Below are positions 37,058 to 48,410 of a stretch of DNA of 64,000 bases, one piece after another. The position numbers and the translations under genes were made by a program. The notes beneath the pieces are model-generated. The model was not told where the DNA came from, ran no database searches, and saw only the letters and a list, made by a program, of their open reading frames with translations. Numbering within the stretch: position 1 is the first letter of the stretch; every line of letters starts with the position of its first letter. The DNA lies in NCBI RefSeq assembly GCF_004803715.2, contig NZ_CP039383.2:868001-932000 (forward strand), read 5' to 3'. The stretch comes from Luteimonas yindakuii (lineage in GTDB: Bacteria > Pseudomonadota > Gammaproteobacteria > Xanthomonadales > Xanthomonadaceae).

Positions 37058-37924
37058 TCAGTCCAGTTCGCGGTGGTACGTCGCCACGTCGTCCCAGCCG
37101 TTGTCGCGCGCATGCGCCGCCAGCTTCTCGGCGAGATAGACCGAGCGGTGGCGGCCGCCGCTGCAGCCGATGGCGACGGTCACGTAGCTGCGCGTACCCG
37201 AGCGCATGCGCGGCAGCCAGTTGTCGAGGAAGCCGGAGACCTGTGAGAGGTAGTCGGCGAAGTCGGGACTGCCGTCGAGGTACTCGGCCACTTCCGAATC
37301 GCGTCCCGACAGCGGCCGCAGCCGCGGGTCCCAGTGCGGGTTCGGCAGACCCCGCGCATCGAATACGAAGTCCGCATCCGCCGGTACCCCGCGGCGGTAG
37401 GCGAAGGATTCGAACAGCAGCGACAGCGACGAATCGGCCAGGCCGAGTTCGGTGATCACCCGGCGGCGCAGCTGGTGGACGTTGAGGTCGGTGGTGTCGA
37501 TGTTGACGTCGGCCAGCGAGCGCAGCGGCTTGAGGACCTGGCGTTCGAGCGCGATCGCATCCGCGAGCGCCAGGCCGAAGTGGCTGAGCGGGTGGCGCCT
37601 GCGGGTATCCGCATAGCGCTTGATCAGCACGGCGTCGTCGGCATCGAAGAACACCAGCCGCGGATCGAAGCCCAGCTCGCCCACCGCCGACAGCCATTGC
37701 GGGATCTGGGCCAGGTCCTGGTGGCGGTTGCGCACGTCGATGCTGACCGCGAGTTTCGGCGGCGTTTCCTGCAGCCCGCCGACGCTGCGCACGAACGCGG
37801 GCAACAGGTCGGCGGGCAGGTTGTCGGTGCAGTAGTAGTCGAGGTCCTCCAGCGTCTTCAGTGCCACCGACTTGCCACTGCCCGACAGGCCCGACACCAC
37901 CACCATCAAAGGCCGTTCGCTCAT
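37058..37924 (-). CDS. rapZ: RNase adapter protein RapZ
   Basis: 288 residues. Walker A GLSGSGKS is near residue 12. The N-terminal ATPase-like domain is followed by the C-terminal domain with [20 protein letters not shown] and [12 protein letters not shown]. In E. coli RapZ guides RNase E to the GlmZ small RNA and senses glucosamine-6-phosphate; in other bacteria its target may differ. Its ATG overlaps the hprK stop (ATGA), so expression is coupled to HPr kinase. Confidence 0.95.
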   Translation of the reverse strand: MSERPLMVVVSGLSGSGKSVALKTLEDLDYYCTDNLPADLLPAFVRSVGGLQETPPKLAVSIDVRNRHQDLAQIPQWLSAVGELGFDPRLVFFDADDAVLIKRYADTRRRHPLSHFGLALADAIALERQVLKPLRSLADVNIDTTDLNVHQLRRRVITELGLADSSLSLLFESFAYRRGVPADADFVFDARGLPNPHWDPRLRPLSGRDSEVAEYLDGSPDFADYLSQVSGFLDNWLPRMRSGTRSYVTVAIGCSGGRHRSVYLAEKLAAHARDNGWDDVATYHRELD

Positions 37925-38880
37925 GGCGTTCCCCTCTCCAGAAAATGCGAATGGCGCGCCAGGAAGGCGGCGGCCGGATCGACCCCCTTGGCGCGCAGGA
38001 TATGCGTGCGTGCAGCGGCTTCGGTCAGCACCGCGAGGTTGCGGCCCGGCATCACCGGCAGGGTGATCGTCGGGACCTTCAGCTCCAGCACCTCGCGCAC
38101 GCCGAGGTCGCCGGTCAGGCGCGCCATGCCGTCGGGCTGCGCGCCAGGTTCGTAATGGTCGGGCCGCGCGAGATGCACGATCAGGCGCAGGTACTTGTTC
38201 CGCTTGACCGCGGTGTCGCCGAACATCTCGCGGATATTGAGCACGCCCAGTCCGCGCAGCTCCAGCAGGTCCTGCAACAGCTCCGGACAGGTGCCGTCGA
38301 GCACGTCGGGTGCGATCTGGGTGAATTCCGGCGCATCGTCGGCGACCAGCCGGTGGCCACGGGTGATCAGTTCCAGCGCCAGCTCGCTCTTGCCGGAGCC
38401 GGATTCCCCGGTGATCAGCACGCCGATCGAATAGATCTCCATGAACACCCCGTGCAGGGTGACCCGCGGCGCCAGCATCCGCGCCAGGTGGTACTGCAGG
38501 TGGTTGAGCAGCTCGTGGCCGCGGCGGGGCGACATCCACAGCGGCGTCCTGGATTCTTCCGCCGCCTCGAGCAGGTCCTCGGGGCAGGGCTGGCTCTTGC
38601 TCACCACCAGCGCGAGCGGCCGGAATTCCATGATCCTGGCGATCGTCTCCCAGCGCAGGCGGGCATCGAGCTCATCCAGCCAGGCCAGTTCCTCCGTGCC
38701 GAGGATCTGCACCTTGTTGGGATAGATGATGTTGAGATACCCCGCCAGCGACGGCCGCCGCGCCACCGTTTCCACCGACTGCAGCACGCGTTGCTGGCCG
38801 CCCTGGCCGGCGGCCCAGCGCAGCTGCAGACGCTCCTGCTGCTGGTCGAAGAGTTCCTTGGCGGTGATGCTGGCGGTCAT
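37921..38880 (-). CDS. hprK: HPr kinase/phosphorylase
   Basis: 319 residues. It phosphorylates HPr on Ser46 with ATP or pyrophosphate and reverses this with phosphate. The N-terminal domain (residues 1-130) is followed by the P-loop GESGSGKS at 158-165, catalytic [10 protein letters not shown], and the HprK signature [16 protein letters not shown]. The ATG at 38880 gives [14 protein letters not shown]. The gene expected just upstream in relatives, ptsN, is missing. Confidence 0.95.
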   Translation of the reverse strand: MTASITAKELFDQQQERLQLRWAAGQGGQQRVLQSVETVARRPSLAGYLNIIYPNKVQILGTEELAWLDELDARLRWETIARIMEFRPLALVVSKSQPCPEDLLEAAEESRTPLWMSPRRGHELLNHLQYHLARMLAPRVTLHGVFMEIYSIGVLITGESGSGKSELALELITRGHRLVADDAPEFTQIAPDVLDGTCPELLQDLLELRGLGVLNIREMFGDTAVKRNKYLRLIVHLARPDHYEPGAQPDGMARLTGDLGVREVLELKVPTITLPVMPGRNLAVLTEAAARTHILRAKGVDPAAAFLARHSHFLERGTP

Positions 38881-39209
38881 GCCTGCAGGGCCTGTCTCGC
38901 GGGCCCGCGTGCCATGGCGGGCGGGAAAGGGCCGGCGTGGGCCGCCGCAGGTGCGCAATCGGCCGCGCAACGCGCAATGCCGGTCGACAGATGGCCGGGC
39001 GAGAGTAACCGCAGATGAGGTCGGCTGTAATCCCGGGGGCGCCCGGGGATCGGCAAGGGCCCGGTGGCAGTGGCCACGAACGCCCGCGCAACCCCGGGCC
39101 GCCCGCCGTACAGGACACCGGATACAGGAACGGCGCGGCGGAAGGCTCCGACGCGCCGTGGGTCACGCCTGCGAGGCCCGGTCGATCGGCGACCGGACGT
39201 CGCGCGGGC
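38881..39209. other. Gene-free gap where ptsN is expected
   Basis: 329 nt between hprK and hpf with no coding sequence that I can support. An imperfect GC-rich hairpin (about 39030-39050) lies in the middle and could end hpf transcription. No EIIA-Ntr remnant was recognised. Confidence 0.6.
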
Positions 39210-39536
39210 TCAGCCGAAGCTGGCGGTGCGTGCCGGGTTCTCACCGCGGTGATGATCGACCAGCTTGCTCTTCTGCTTGACCAGGAGCCGGTCGAGCTTG
39301 TCCGCGAGAAGGTCGATCGCCGCATACATATCGACCCCGGTCGCATCTGCGTGCAGGGTGCGGCCCGAAATGGACACGGTGCCCTCGGCCTTGTGATGGG
39401 GCTTGTCGATGCTGAGCTGGATCCGCAGGTCGCACGGCCGGTCGAAATGCCTGGCGAGTCGTTCCATCTTGCTGTCGACATAGTCGCGCAGGGCGGGGGT
39501 GACGTCGATCTGATGGCCGTGGATGTCGGTACGCAT
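39210..39536 (-). CDS. hpf: Ribosome hibernation promoting factor
   Basis: 108 residues of the short HPF type, lacking the C-terminal dimerisation domain of long HPF. HGHQIDVTPALRDYVDSKMERL and the charged DMYAAIDLLADKLDRLLVKQKSKL are typical. It binds the 30S subunit in stationary phase to form inactive 100S dimers. AGGAGG precedes the ATG by 9 nt. It lies directly downstream of rpoN. Confidence 0.93.
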   Translation of the reverse strand: MRTDIHGHQIDVTPALRDYVDSKMERLARHFDRPCDLRIQLSIDKPHHKAEGTVSISGRTLHADATGVDMYAAIDLLADKLDRLLVKQKSKLVDHHRGENPARTASFG

Positions 39537-39683
39537 CGCGGTGTGCCTCCTGTATGACGGACGGGAACAGCATTACCCGGAACGCCGCCGCTGTTGTTGC
39601 CAAGAGGTTAACCAGCGACGACGACGGGCACCTTCTGGGACCACGTCCACGCGCGGAGGTTCACCGCGTCGACGAACGGCGGG

Positions 39684-41108
39684 TCAGCCCAGCCGCACGC
39701 GCTCGTGCGAGGACGGGATGTTCATCGCTTCGCGGTACTTGGCCACGGTGCGGCGGGCCACCGGCACGCCGGCGGTCTTCAGCTCGTCGGCCAGGCGGGC
39801 ATCCGAAAGTGGCTTGCGGGGATCCTCGGCGTCGACCAGTCGGCGGATCATCTGCTGGATCGCCGTGCTGGAGGCCTGGCCGCCGGTGTCGGTGTCGACG
39901 CCGGAGGCGAAGAAACTGCGCAGGGGCAGGGTGCCGCGCGGGGTGTGCACGTACTTGCGGGCGATCGCGCGCGAGACGGTCGATTCGTGCATGCCGATCT
40001 CGGCGGCGACCTCGCGCAGGGTGAGTGGCCGCAACGCTTGCGGGCCGAATTCGAGGAAACCCGACTGCTGGCGGGCCAGGCAGCGGGCGACCTTGAGCAG
40101 GGTCTCGCCACGCGCCTGCACGTTGCGCAGCAACCAGCGCGCTTCCTGCAGCCGTCCGCGCAGATAGCCGGCGTCGGAATCGCTGGCGTGGCGGATCATC
40201 CGCTCGTAGCCGCGATGGATGGTCAGCCGCGAATGCGGGCCGCCGACGAGGCGGACCTTCCAGACCCCGTTGCGGCGTTCGATCGCGCAGTCCGGCGCGA
40301 CATAGGTGTCGCTGTCGACGCCGCCGATCTGCGCACCCGGGCGTGGATCCAGCGAGCGCAGCAGCTGCAGCGCGATGGCGGCATCGCAGGGCGCGCAGCC
40401 GAGGGCACCCGCCAGGCCTTCGGCGCCGAGCCGCGGCAGCGCTTCGATGAACTCGTCGACGATGCGCCGGGCGAGCGCACGGCCGGCCAGGTCGTCCGGC
40501 AGCGCGTGCAACTGGACCTCCAGGCATTCGCGGAGGTCGCGGGCGCCCACGCCGACGGGATCCAGCAGCTGGATGCGCCGCAGCACGGCGAGGATCTCGT
40601 CGTGTCCCCACGGGCCGTCGTCACGCAGGGCCTCGGCAATGTCGTCGAAGGACGCACGCAGGTAACCGTCGTCGTCGATGGCATCGATCAGCGCCTCGCC
40701 GATCAGGCGGTCGCGTGGCGACAGGTGGCTGAGGTTGAGCTGCCAGGTGAGGTGTTCGCGCAGGCTCTCGGTATGCACGATGCGGTCGGCGGGGTCGAAG
40801 CCGTCGTCCTCGCCGCCGCTGCCACTGCCACCGCCGTACCAGCCATCGTCGATGCCGCTTTCCCAGACATCCGGCGCGGCCCCGTCCGATGCACGTTCGG
40901 CATCTTCGGTGGCCGCCGCGTTCCCATCGCTGGCGCGCACGGCGGTGTCGTCCTCGCCCTGCCACTCGAGCAACGGGTTGCTTTCGACCGCGGCCGCGAT
41001 CTCCGCCTCCAGCTCCAGCGCGGACAATTGCAGCAGATGCAGGGCCTGCCGCAATTGCGGCGTCAGGACCAGGTGCTGTCCGAGCGATGTCTGCAGACGC
41101 GGCTTCAT
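39684..41108 (-). CDS. rpoN: RNA polymerase sigma-54 factor
   Basis: 474 residues. The Gln-rich region I (SLGQHLVLTPQLRQALHLLQL) is followed by an acidic linker, the core-binding domain, the helix-turn-helix and the C-terminal RpoN box ARRTVAKYREAM, which reads the -24 element. It directs transcription with enhancer-binding activators. AGGGGAAG lies just before the ATG. It sits downstream of lptB in the long minus-strand group. Confidence 0.96.
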   Translation of the reverse strand: MKPRLQTSLGQHLVLTPQLRQALHLLQLSALELEAEIAAAVESNPLLEWQGEDDTAVRASDGNAAATEDAERASDGAAPDVWESGIDDGWYGGGSGSGGEDDGFDPADRIVHTESLREHLTWQLNLSHLSPRDRLIGEALIDAIDDDGYLRASFDDIAEALRDDGPWGHDEILAVLRRIQLLDPVGVGARDLRECLEVQLHALPDDLAGRALARRIVDEFIEALPRLGAEGLAGALGCAPCDAAIALQLLRSLDPRPGAQIGGVDSDTYVAPDCAIERRNGVWKVRLVGGPHSRLTIHRGYERMIRHASDSDAGYLRGRLQEARWLLRNVQARGETLLKVARCLARQQSGFLEFGPQALRPLTLREVAAEIGMHESTVSRAIARKYVHTPRGTLPLRSFFASGVDTDTGGQASSTAIQQMIRRLVDAEDPRKPLSDARLADELKTAGVPVARRTVAKYREAMNIPSSHERVRLG

Positions 41109-41140
41109 CTTCCCCTACGAGCCAGGTGACTGCGCCCGGC

Positions 41141-41859
<719 letters not shown>

Positions 41860-41860
<1 letters not shown>

Positions 41861-42366
41861 CAGCCGCCTTCCTGTGCGCTGCGCGGATTGATGCGCATCC
41901 GCACCCGGCCGTTGTCGCCGCCGCCGCCGCTCTCCACCTGGCCGGTGGCCATGTTGTAGACGATGCGCTGCCCGGCCATGGTGCCGCGCGGCTGTTCGAT
42001 GCGCGCATCACCGGTGAGGGTGATGACGTCGGAGGCGAGGTTGTAGTCGACCCGCTGCGCGCGCGCGCTCATCGGCGAGCCGTCGTCCATCTCCTGGCGC
42101 ATCTGCACCGGCCCGCCGGTCAGCACCGCGCGGTCGATGTCGCCGTTGCGGAGGTGCAGTTCGGCGCGGTCCGAGACGATGTGCAGGGTGCCCTGGGTGA
42201 TGATCACGCCATTGGACATCACGGTCGGCGAACGGTCATCGAGGGTGCCCTCGGTGCGCCCCGCATCGATGTCCATCGGCTGGTTGCGGTCGGCCTGCTT
42301 CGCCTGCGCCGTCGACGGCAACAGCAGCACGGCCAGGACCACTGCGCTAACGGCGCCTGGGTTCAT
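41860..42366 (-). CDS. lptA: LPS transport periplasmic protein LptA
   Basis: 168 residues. The signal peptide ends TAQA near residue 22. A single OstA-like beta-jellyroll follows ([48 protein letters not shown]). LptA bridges the periplasm between LptC and LptDE. It overlaps lptC by 20 nt. Confidence 0.93.
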
Positions 42367-42907
42367 AGCGTTGTTTCACCTGGGAGGAGAATTCGTAGCG
42401 CTTGGTGGTCAGGTCCACCTGCATGCCAAGCCCCTGGATTCTAGAGCCGGGCTGCTGGATGGTCACCAACTCGTCGCTGCGGGCGATGTTGGTCTCCGGC
42501 AGCAGGGTCATGCGCGTGGTGGTCAGCAACAGGTCGCGCCCGCCCTGGTCGGGGCTGGTCATGCGCACGTCGCCTTCCAGGCGCAGCTCGTCATGGCTGG
42601 CCGAAACCCAGCCGGTCTGCGACCGTGCCTGCCAACGGCCACCATCGCGCTCGGGCACGAGGAACAATGGCGTTTCGATGGCGATCGTGCGATCGGCCGG
42701 GTTCTGCTCCAGCAGCGGCGCGCGCAGGGTGAACGATTCGCGGCCCTCGTTGTTGAGCGCGATCAGCTCGAAGTCGCGCAGCACGTAGTCCGACCGCAGC
42801 GGCCCGGTGGCCGTGCCCGGTGCATCGGCGCGCTGGCGCCAGGCCGACCAGCCGGACACCACGGCGGCGATCACCAGCACGATTGCCAGCCAGCCGCGCC
42901 AGCTCAT
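42347..42907 (-). CDS. lptC: LPS export protein LptC
   Basis: 186 residues. One N-terminal membrane anchor (residues 3-19) precedes a periplasmic jellyroll of the OstA-like type (DYVLRDFELIALNNEGRE, GDVRMTSPDQ). LptC passes LPS from LptBFG to LptA. Its start overlaps kdsC (ATGA) and its end overlaps lptA, so the whole set is translationally coupled. Confidence 0.92.
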   Translation of the reverse strand: MSWRGWLAIVLVIAAVVSGWSAWRQRADAPGTATGPLRSDYVLRDFELIALNNEGRESFTLRAPLLEQNPADRTIAIETPLFLVPERDGGRWQARSQTGWVSASHDELRLEGDVRMTSPDQGGRDLLLTTTRMTLLPETNIARSDELVTIQQPGSRIQGLGMQVDLTTKRYEFSSQVKQRYEPRRR

Positions 42908-43443
42908 TGCGCACCGCCGGGGGCGTGATCATCCGCATGGCCCTGCGCGACGAGCAGCAGGTCGCAGAGTTCGCGCGCGGCGCCTTCGCCGCCGGCTGCC
43001 TGGGTCTGCCAGTGCGCGTGGCGCGCGGTCCACGGATGTGCGTTGGCCGGCGCCACCGCGAACCCGGCCACCCGCATCGGCGCGAGGTCGGGCAGGTCGT
43101 CGCCCATGAAGGCGACGCCGTCGAGGTCCAGCCCCAGCTCGTTGCACAGGGTGGTCACGCGGGTGAGCTTGTCGCCGACGCCGCAGTGCACGCGCACGCC
43201 CAGCTCGGCGCCGCGGCGCTCAACCATCGGGCTGGTGCGCGCGGTGATCAGTGCGACCTCGATGCCGGCCCGCCGCAGCAACACCAGGCCCTGTCCGTCA
43301 TGCACGTGGAAGGTCTTGCTCTCGTTGCCGGCGCTGTCGTAGGTCAGGCGCCCATCGGTCAACGTGCCATCGACGTCGAAGCACGCCAGCCGGATCCGCG
43401 CGGCGCGGGCGAGCAGGTCGTGCGGATAGGCATCGGCAGACAT
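42904..43443 (-). CDS. kdsC: KDO-8-phosphate phosphatase
   Basis: 179-residue HAD-family enzyme without cap domain. CFDVDGTLTDG holds the nucleophile and acid/base Asp pair; ITARTSPMVERR and FMGDDLPDL follow. It removes phosphate from KDO-8-phosphate. It lies between kdsD and lptC in the usual order. Confidence 0.94.
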   Translation of the reverse strand: MSADAYPHDLLARAARIRLACFDVDGTLTDGRLTYDSAGNESKTFHVHDGQGLVLLRRAGIEVALITARTSPMVERRGAELGVRVHCGVGDKLTRVTTLCNELGLDLDGVAFMGDDLPDLAPMRVAGFAVAPANAHPWTARHAHWQTQAAGGEGAARELCDLLLVAQGHADDHAPGGAQ

Positions 43444-43479
43444 TCGTGTGACGGGTCCGGAATCGGGAGGAGCGGCGAG

Positions 43480-44487
43480 CTATACCACGCGTGCGCGCAG
43501 CAGGTCGTGGATGTTGAGCGCGCCGACCACGCGACGCTCGGCATCGGTGACCAGCAGGCCGTTGATCTTGTGCGTCTCTATCAGCCGTGCGGCCTCCACG
43601 GCGAGCGCATCGGCGCCGATGGTCACCGGCGAGCGGGTCATGATGTCGACGACCCGGGTGGTGCGGATATCGGTGCCCTCGTCGGCCAGCGTGCGGCGCA
43701 CGTCGCCGTCGGTAAGCAGGCCGAGCAGGCGATCGTCGTCGTCGACCACCGCGGTCATGCCCAGGCGCTTGCGGCTCATTTCCAGCAGGACGTCGCCAAA
43801 GGTCGCGCCGGCGGCGACGCGCGGGATGTCATCACCCACGTGCATCACGTCGGCGATGTGCAGCAGCAGCCGCCGGCCGAGCGCGCCGGCCGGATGCGAG
43901 CGTGCGAAGTCGTCGGCGGTGAAGCCGCGCGCGTCCAGCAGCGCCACCGCCAGTGCATCGCCCATCGCCAGCGACGCGGTGGTGCTGGAGGTGGGCGCGA
44001 GGTCGAGCGGGCAGGCCTCCGCCGGCACGCTGACGTCGAGGTGCACGTCGGCCTCGCGGGCCAGCGTGGAACGCTCGCGGCCGGTCATCGCAATGAGCGG
44101 ATTGCCCTGGCGCTTGAGCACCGGCAGCAGGGTCAGGATCTCGTCGGATTCGCCCGAGTACGACAGCGCCAGCACGACATCGGCGTCGGTGATCATGCCG
44201 AGGTCGCCATGCCCGGCTTCGCCGGGATGGACGAAGAACGCCGGCGTGCCGGTCGAGGCCAGCGTGGCGGCGATCTTGCGCGCGACGTGGCCGGACTTGC
44301 CCATGCCGATGCAGACCACGCGGCCACGGCAGTCGAGGATCAGCCTGCAGGCGGCCGAGAACGCGCCATCGAGGCGAGCACCCACGGCCTGCAGGGCCTG
44401 TTGCTCCAGTTCGAATACGCGACGGCCACTGGCGGCGAAATCGCTGCCGGGCGCCTGCGGCGCGCGCTGTGTTGCGTCGACGGCCAT
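43480..44487 (-). CDS. kdsD: Arabinose-5-phosphate isomerase
   Basis: 335 residues. An N-terminal SIS domain (VVCIGMGKSGHVARKIAATLASTGTPAFFVHP) precedes a tandem CBS pair (about residues 210-335). It makes D-arabinose-5-phosphate for KDO. The minus-strand box TAAGAT (44530-44525) with an approximately 37-nt leader is a plausible promoter, divergent from ibaG. It is the first gene of the KDO/Lpt/rpoN series. Confidence 0.94.
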   Translation of the reverse strand: MAVDATQRAPQAPGSDFAASGRRVFELEQQALQAVGARLDGAFSAACRLILDCRGRVVCIGMGKSGHVARKIAATLASTGTPAFFVHPGEAGHGDLGMITDADVVLALSYSGESDEILTLLPVLKRQGNPLIAMTGRERSTLAREADVHLDVSVPAEACPLDLAPTSSTTASLAMGDALAVALLDARGFTADDFARSHPAGALGRRLLLHIADVMHVGDDIPRVAAGATFGDVLLEMSRKRLGMTAVVDDDDRLLGLLTDGDVRRTLADEGTDIRTTRVVDIMTRSPVTIGADALAVEAARLIETHKINGLLVTDAERRVVGALNIHDLLRARVV

Positions 44488-44615
44488 TTCTCGACGACAC
44501 CCTTTCCGTTAGGCTAAGCGTCCTATCTTAATGCGTTCCCGAGCCATGGCGCCCGGGGCGGCCCGCTGCCGGCGTTCCGGCTCAGGCGGGCTTAATCGAA
44601 CAGGAGTCGAGCACG

Positions 44616-44855
44616 TTGGATGCAACCACGATCCAGAACCTGATCCGCGACGGGCTGCCCGGCGCACAGGTCGAGGTGCAGGGCGATGACGGCGTCCATT
44701 TCGAGGCGTTGGTGGTCAGCGAGGCATTCCGCGGCAAGCTGCCGCTGGCGCGCCATCGGCTGGTGTACGCAACCGTCGATGAACATATAAAGAGCGGAGC
44801 GCTTCACGCGCTCAAGCTGAGCACCCTGACCCCCGAGGAGCACGCCCGCTCCTGA
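44616..44855 (+). CDS. ibaG: BolA/IbaG-family iron metabolism protein
   Basis: 79 residues. The BolA-like fold has DGVHFEALVVSEAFRGKLPLARHRLVYATV and the C-terminal HALKLSTLTPEE. BolA-type proteins bind [2Fe-2S] with monothiol glutaredoxins; IbaG (YrbA) precedes murA in many proteobacteria. The start is a TTG at 44616 with AGGAG upstream; the nearby ATG at 44620 is out of frame. Confidence 0.9.
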   Translation: MDATTIQNLIRDGLPGAQVEVQGDDGVHFEALVVSEAFRGKLPLARHRLVYATVDEHIKSGALHALKLSTLTPEEHARS

Positions 44856-44868
44856 GGCGTGTCCCTGA

Positions 44869-46176
<1,308 letters not shown>

Positions 46177-46219
46177 AGCCGGCAGGCGCACGCCACGCGC
46201 GCCGATCGCTGCAGACGAT

Positions 46220-46250
46220 GAAGCCGCCCTCGGGCGGCTTCGTTCGTTAC
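46220..46250. terminator. Bidirectional terminator between murA and DUF3108 gene
   Basis: A 10-bp stem (46220-46229 GAAGCCGCCC with 46232-46241 GGGCGGCTTC) is followed by GTTCGTT. It lies between convergent genes and also has a short A-rich start for the leftward direction. Confidence 0.75.
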
Positions 46251-46266
46251 GGGGTGTTTCCGCGGA

Positions 46267-46995
46267 TCAGTTCAAGGACTGCAACTGCAGGTCGATGTGG
46301 TCGCGGCCGTTGCGGCGCTGCAGGATGCGTGCCGGTACCGGCATACCGTCGACGATCCACGCGGTGATCTGGCGACGCCCGTCATCGCGCACCACTTTCG
46401 TGGCCTCGCGCGACTGCCCGCCGACGGTAACGGTTTCCTTGCCCTGCACCGCGTAGGTGTGTTCACGCGCGCGGCCCTCATCGACCAGGCGATAGGTGAG
46501 CGGACGCCCGGCCTGCACGTCCTGCACCAGCACCAGGTTGAGCAGCAGGCCATCGACGTCGCCTTCGCGCAGCGCCACCGGCCCGGCCTCCTCCTTGTCG
46601 ATGTCTCCGGTCCAGCGTGCCTCGTTGCGGTTCCAGTCGTAGGTGGCCTCCACCGTCTTGCGCTTGACCAGCATCGCCGCCAGGCCGGATTCGCCGCCCT
46701 GCGAGTCGGAGCTCGACAACGGCCGCCAGCCATTGCCATGGCGTTCGAACGTGGTCTTCTGCGCCATCCGTGCACCCATGCCGGCGACGTCCAGGCTGTA
46801 GTTGTAGCGGTTGTTGCCGGCAGCCTCGAGCTTCATCGTGCCGGTGGCCTCCATGCCCATGAACTTCGCGTTGTAGCGGGCGGTGAACGGCTCCATCGCG
46901 CTCGCGGCGCCGCACGCGGCCATCAGCAGCGCGCCGGCGGCAAGACGCTTCCATGCGCTGCGGGCGATCGGATTGGTACGGGCCATCATTGTCAT
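46267..46995 (-). CDS. DUF3108 periplasmic protein (copy 2)
   Basis: 242 residues with a signal peptide cut after about residue 33 (AASA). The domain has FTARYNAKFMGMEATGTMKLE, an alternating beta pattern, and the C-terminal ITAWIVDGMPVPARILQRRNG. DUF3108 proteins are exported and of unknown function; a beta-barrel-like lipid-binding fold is suspected. The start at 46995 is supported by GGGAG 4 nt upstream and an ATGA overlap with the related gene upstream. Confidence 0.85.
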   Translation of the reverse strand: MTMMARTNPIARSAWKRLAAGALLMAACGAASAMEPFTARYNAKFMGMEATGTMKLEAAGNNRYNYSLDVAGMGARMAQKTTFERHGNGWRPLSSSDSQGGESGLAAMLVKRKTVEATYDWNRNEARWTGDIDKEEAGPVALREGDVDGLLLNLVLVQDVQAGRPLTYRLVDEGRAREHTYAVQGKETVTVGGQSREATKVVRDDGRRQITAWIVDGMPVPARILQRRNGRDHIDLQLQSLN

Positions 46996-47711
46996 TGGAC
47001 TCCCTGGTATTCGATTAGTCGCAGGTCGACGTCGGCTTCGCCTTCGTCGTCCAGCTGCAGGATGCGCACCGGGGTGGGCACGCCATCCGCGATCCACACG
47101 ATCATGGCATCGCGGCCTTCGTCGATCCGTGAAACGCGCAGTGCGTTGTAGCTGAGCTCGCCGACCTCGACGATCTCGGGTTCCGGCGCCACCTGGTAGA
47201 CATGGTCGCGTGCGCGGCCGCCGTCGACGTAGCGGTACTGCAGGGTGGCGCCGGGCTTAGCATCGCGCATGATCGCGAGGTTGATCAGCAGGGCGCTCAT
47301 GTCGCCATCGCGCAGTGGAACCGGTGCGCGGCGGCGCTTGCTGACATCGCCGCTCCACTGCGCTTCACGTGCATTCCAGTCGTAGCTGCCGGTGGCGCGA
47401 CGGGTGAACACCAGCGCCTTGCGCACGGTCTCCTGGCGCAGCGGGCGATAGTGGCCATCGGCGATGTCGAACTGTGTGCTCTGCTCGATGTTCACGCGCG
47501 CAAGGCCGGCAAAGCCGTGGCGGCCGCGGATGCCGAGTGAGACCTCCCAGCGTCCACCTCCCGCCTGCTCCACACGCATGGTGGCGTCACCGGCGTGGCG
47601 GCCCCGGTACCACGCCTCGTAGCTGGCGAGGAACGGGGCCAGCTCGGCGGCGCGCCCGCTGCCGCACAGGACGGCCGACAGAACGAGCAGGACGGAGAGG
47701 AGGGCTTTCAT
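46992..47711 (-). CDS. DUF3108 periplasmic protein (copy 1)
   Basis: 239 residues, clearly related to the following gene: the same order of motifs (FLASYEAWYRGRHAGDATMRVE, SYDWNAREAQWSGDVSKRR, IVWIADGVPTPVRILQ). The signal peptide ends near residue 22. It follows purN by 9 nt and overlaps the second copy by 4 nt, so a purM-purN-DUF3108-DUF3108 transcript is likely. Confidence 0.85.
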   Translation of the reverse strand: MKALLSVLLVLSAVLCGSGRAAELAPFLASYEAWYRGRHAGDATMRVEQAGGGRWEVSLGIRGRHGFAGLARVNIEQSTQFDIADGHYRPLRQETVRKALVFTRRATGSYDWNAREAQWSGDVSKRRRAPVPLRDGDMSALLINLAIMRDAKPGATLQYRYVDGGRARDHVYQVAPEPEIVEVGELSYNALRVSRIDEGRDAMIVWIADGVPTPVRILQLDDEGEADVDLRLIEYQGVQ

Positions 47712-47720
47712 GCCGCGGCA

Positions 47721-48407
47721 TCATGCGAAGCGGTTGTTGGCTGCCAGCTGAAGCGGCCCCGCGAGTGAGCGGCCGTCGAGCAGTACGCCGTCATCGCCGA
47801 GGCTGATGCGACGCTGCGCCAGCAGGCGCACGGTTTCCACCAGCAACGGATGTTCGCGCTCGAGGACGCGCGCGGACAGGCTGGTTTCGTCATCGCCCGG
47901 AAACACCGGTACCGGCACCTGGGAGATGACCGGGCCGCCGTCGAGATCGGCCGTCACGAAATGCACGCTGGCGCCGTGCCGGGTAGCGCCGGCAGCCAGC
48001 GCCTGGCGGTGGGTGTGCAGGCCCTTGAAATCCGGCAGCAGCGAGGGGTGGACGTTGATCATGCGCGCGCTGCGCGGCGCGACCACGGCCGCACCCAGCA
48101 GGCGCATGTAGCCGGCGCAGATGATCAGGTCGGGCGCGACGGTATCGACCGCGTCGAACAGGGCGGCATCGAAGGCGTCGCGGCTGGGATAGTCGCGTGG
48201 TGAAAGTGCGTGGGCGGGGATGCCGACCGCGCGCGCGCGCGCCAGTGCGGGCGCGCCGGCGCGGTCGGAGAACACGCCGACCACGTCTGCATCAAGGGTG
48301 CCGGCGGAAATCGCGTCCAGCAGCGCCTGCAGATTGCTGCCGCGCCCGGATGCGAGCACCGCGATGCGGCAGGTGGCCGCTGCAGCCGCCGGGTCGACCG
48401 CGGCCAA
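47721..48407 (-). CDS. purN: Phosphoribosylglycinamide formyltransferase
   Basis: 228 residues. It transfers a formyl group from 10-formyl-THF to GAR in purine synthesis. VLASGRGSNLQALLDAI is at the N-terminus, with the active-site INVHPSLLPDFKGLH and VHFVTADLDGGPVI (His and Asp of the catalytic triad). A TTG start at 48407, 3 nt after the purM stop, is the only suitable one. Confidence 0.94.
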   Translation of the reverse strand: MAAVDPAAAAATCRIAVLASGRGSNLQALLDAISAGTLDADVVGVFSDRAGAPALARARAVGIPAHALSPRDYPSRDAFDAALFDAVDTVAPDLIICAGYMRLLGAAVVAPRSARMINVHPSLLPDFKGLHTHRQALAAGATRHGASVHFVTADLDGGPVISQVPVPVFPGDDETSLSARVLEREHPLLVETVRLLAQRRISLGDDGVLLDGRSLAGPLQLAANNRFA

Positions 48408-48410
48408 GGC

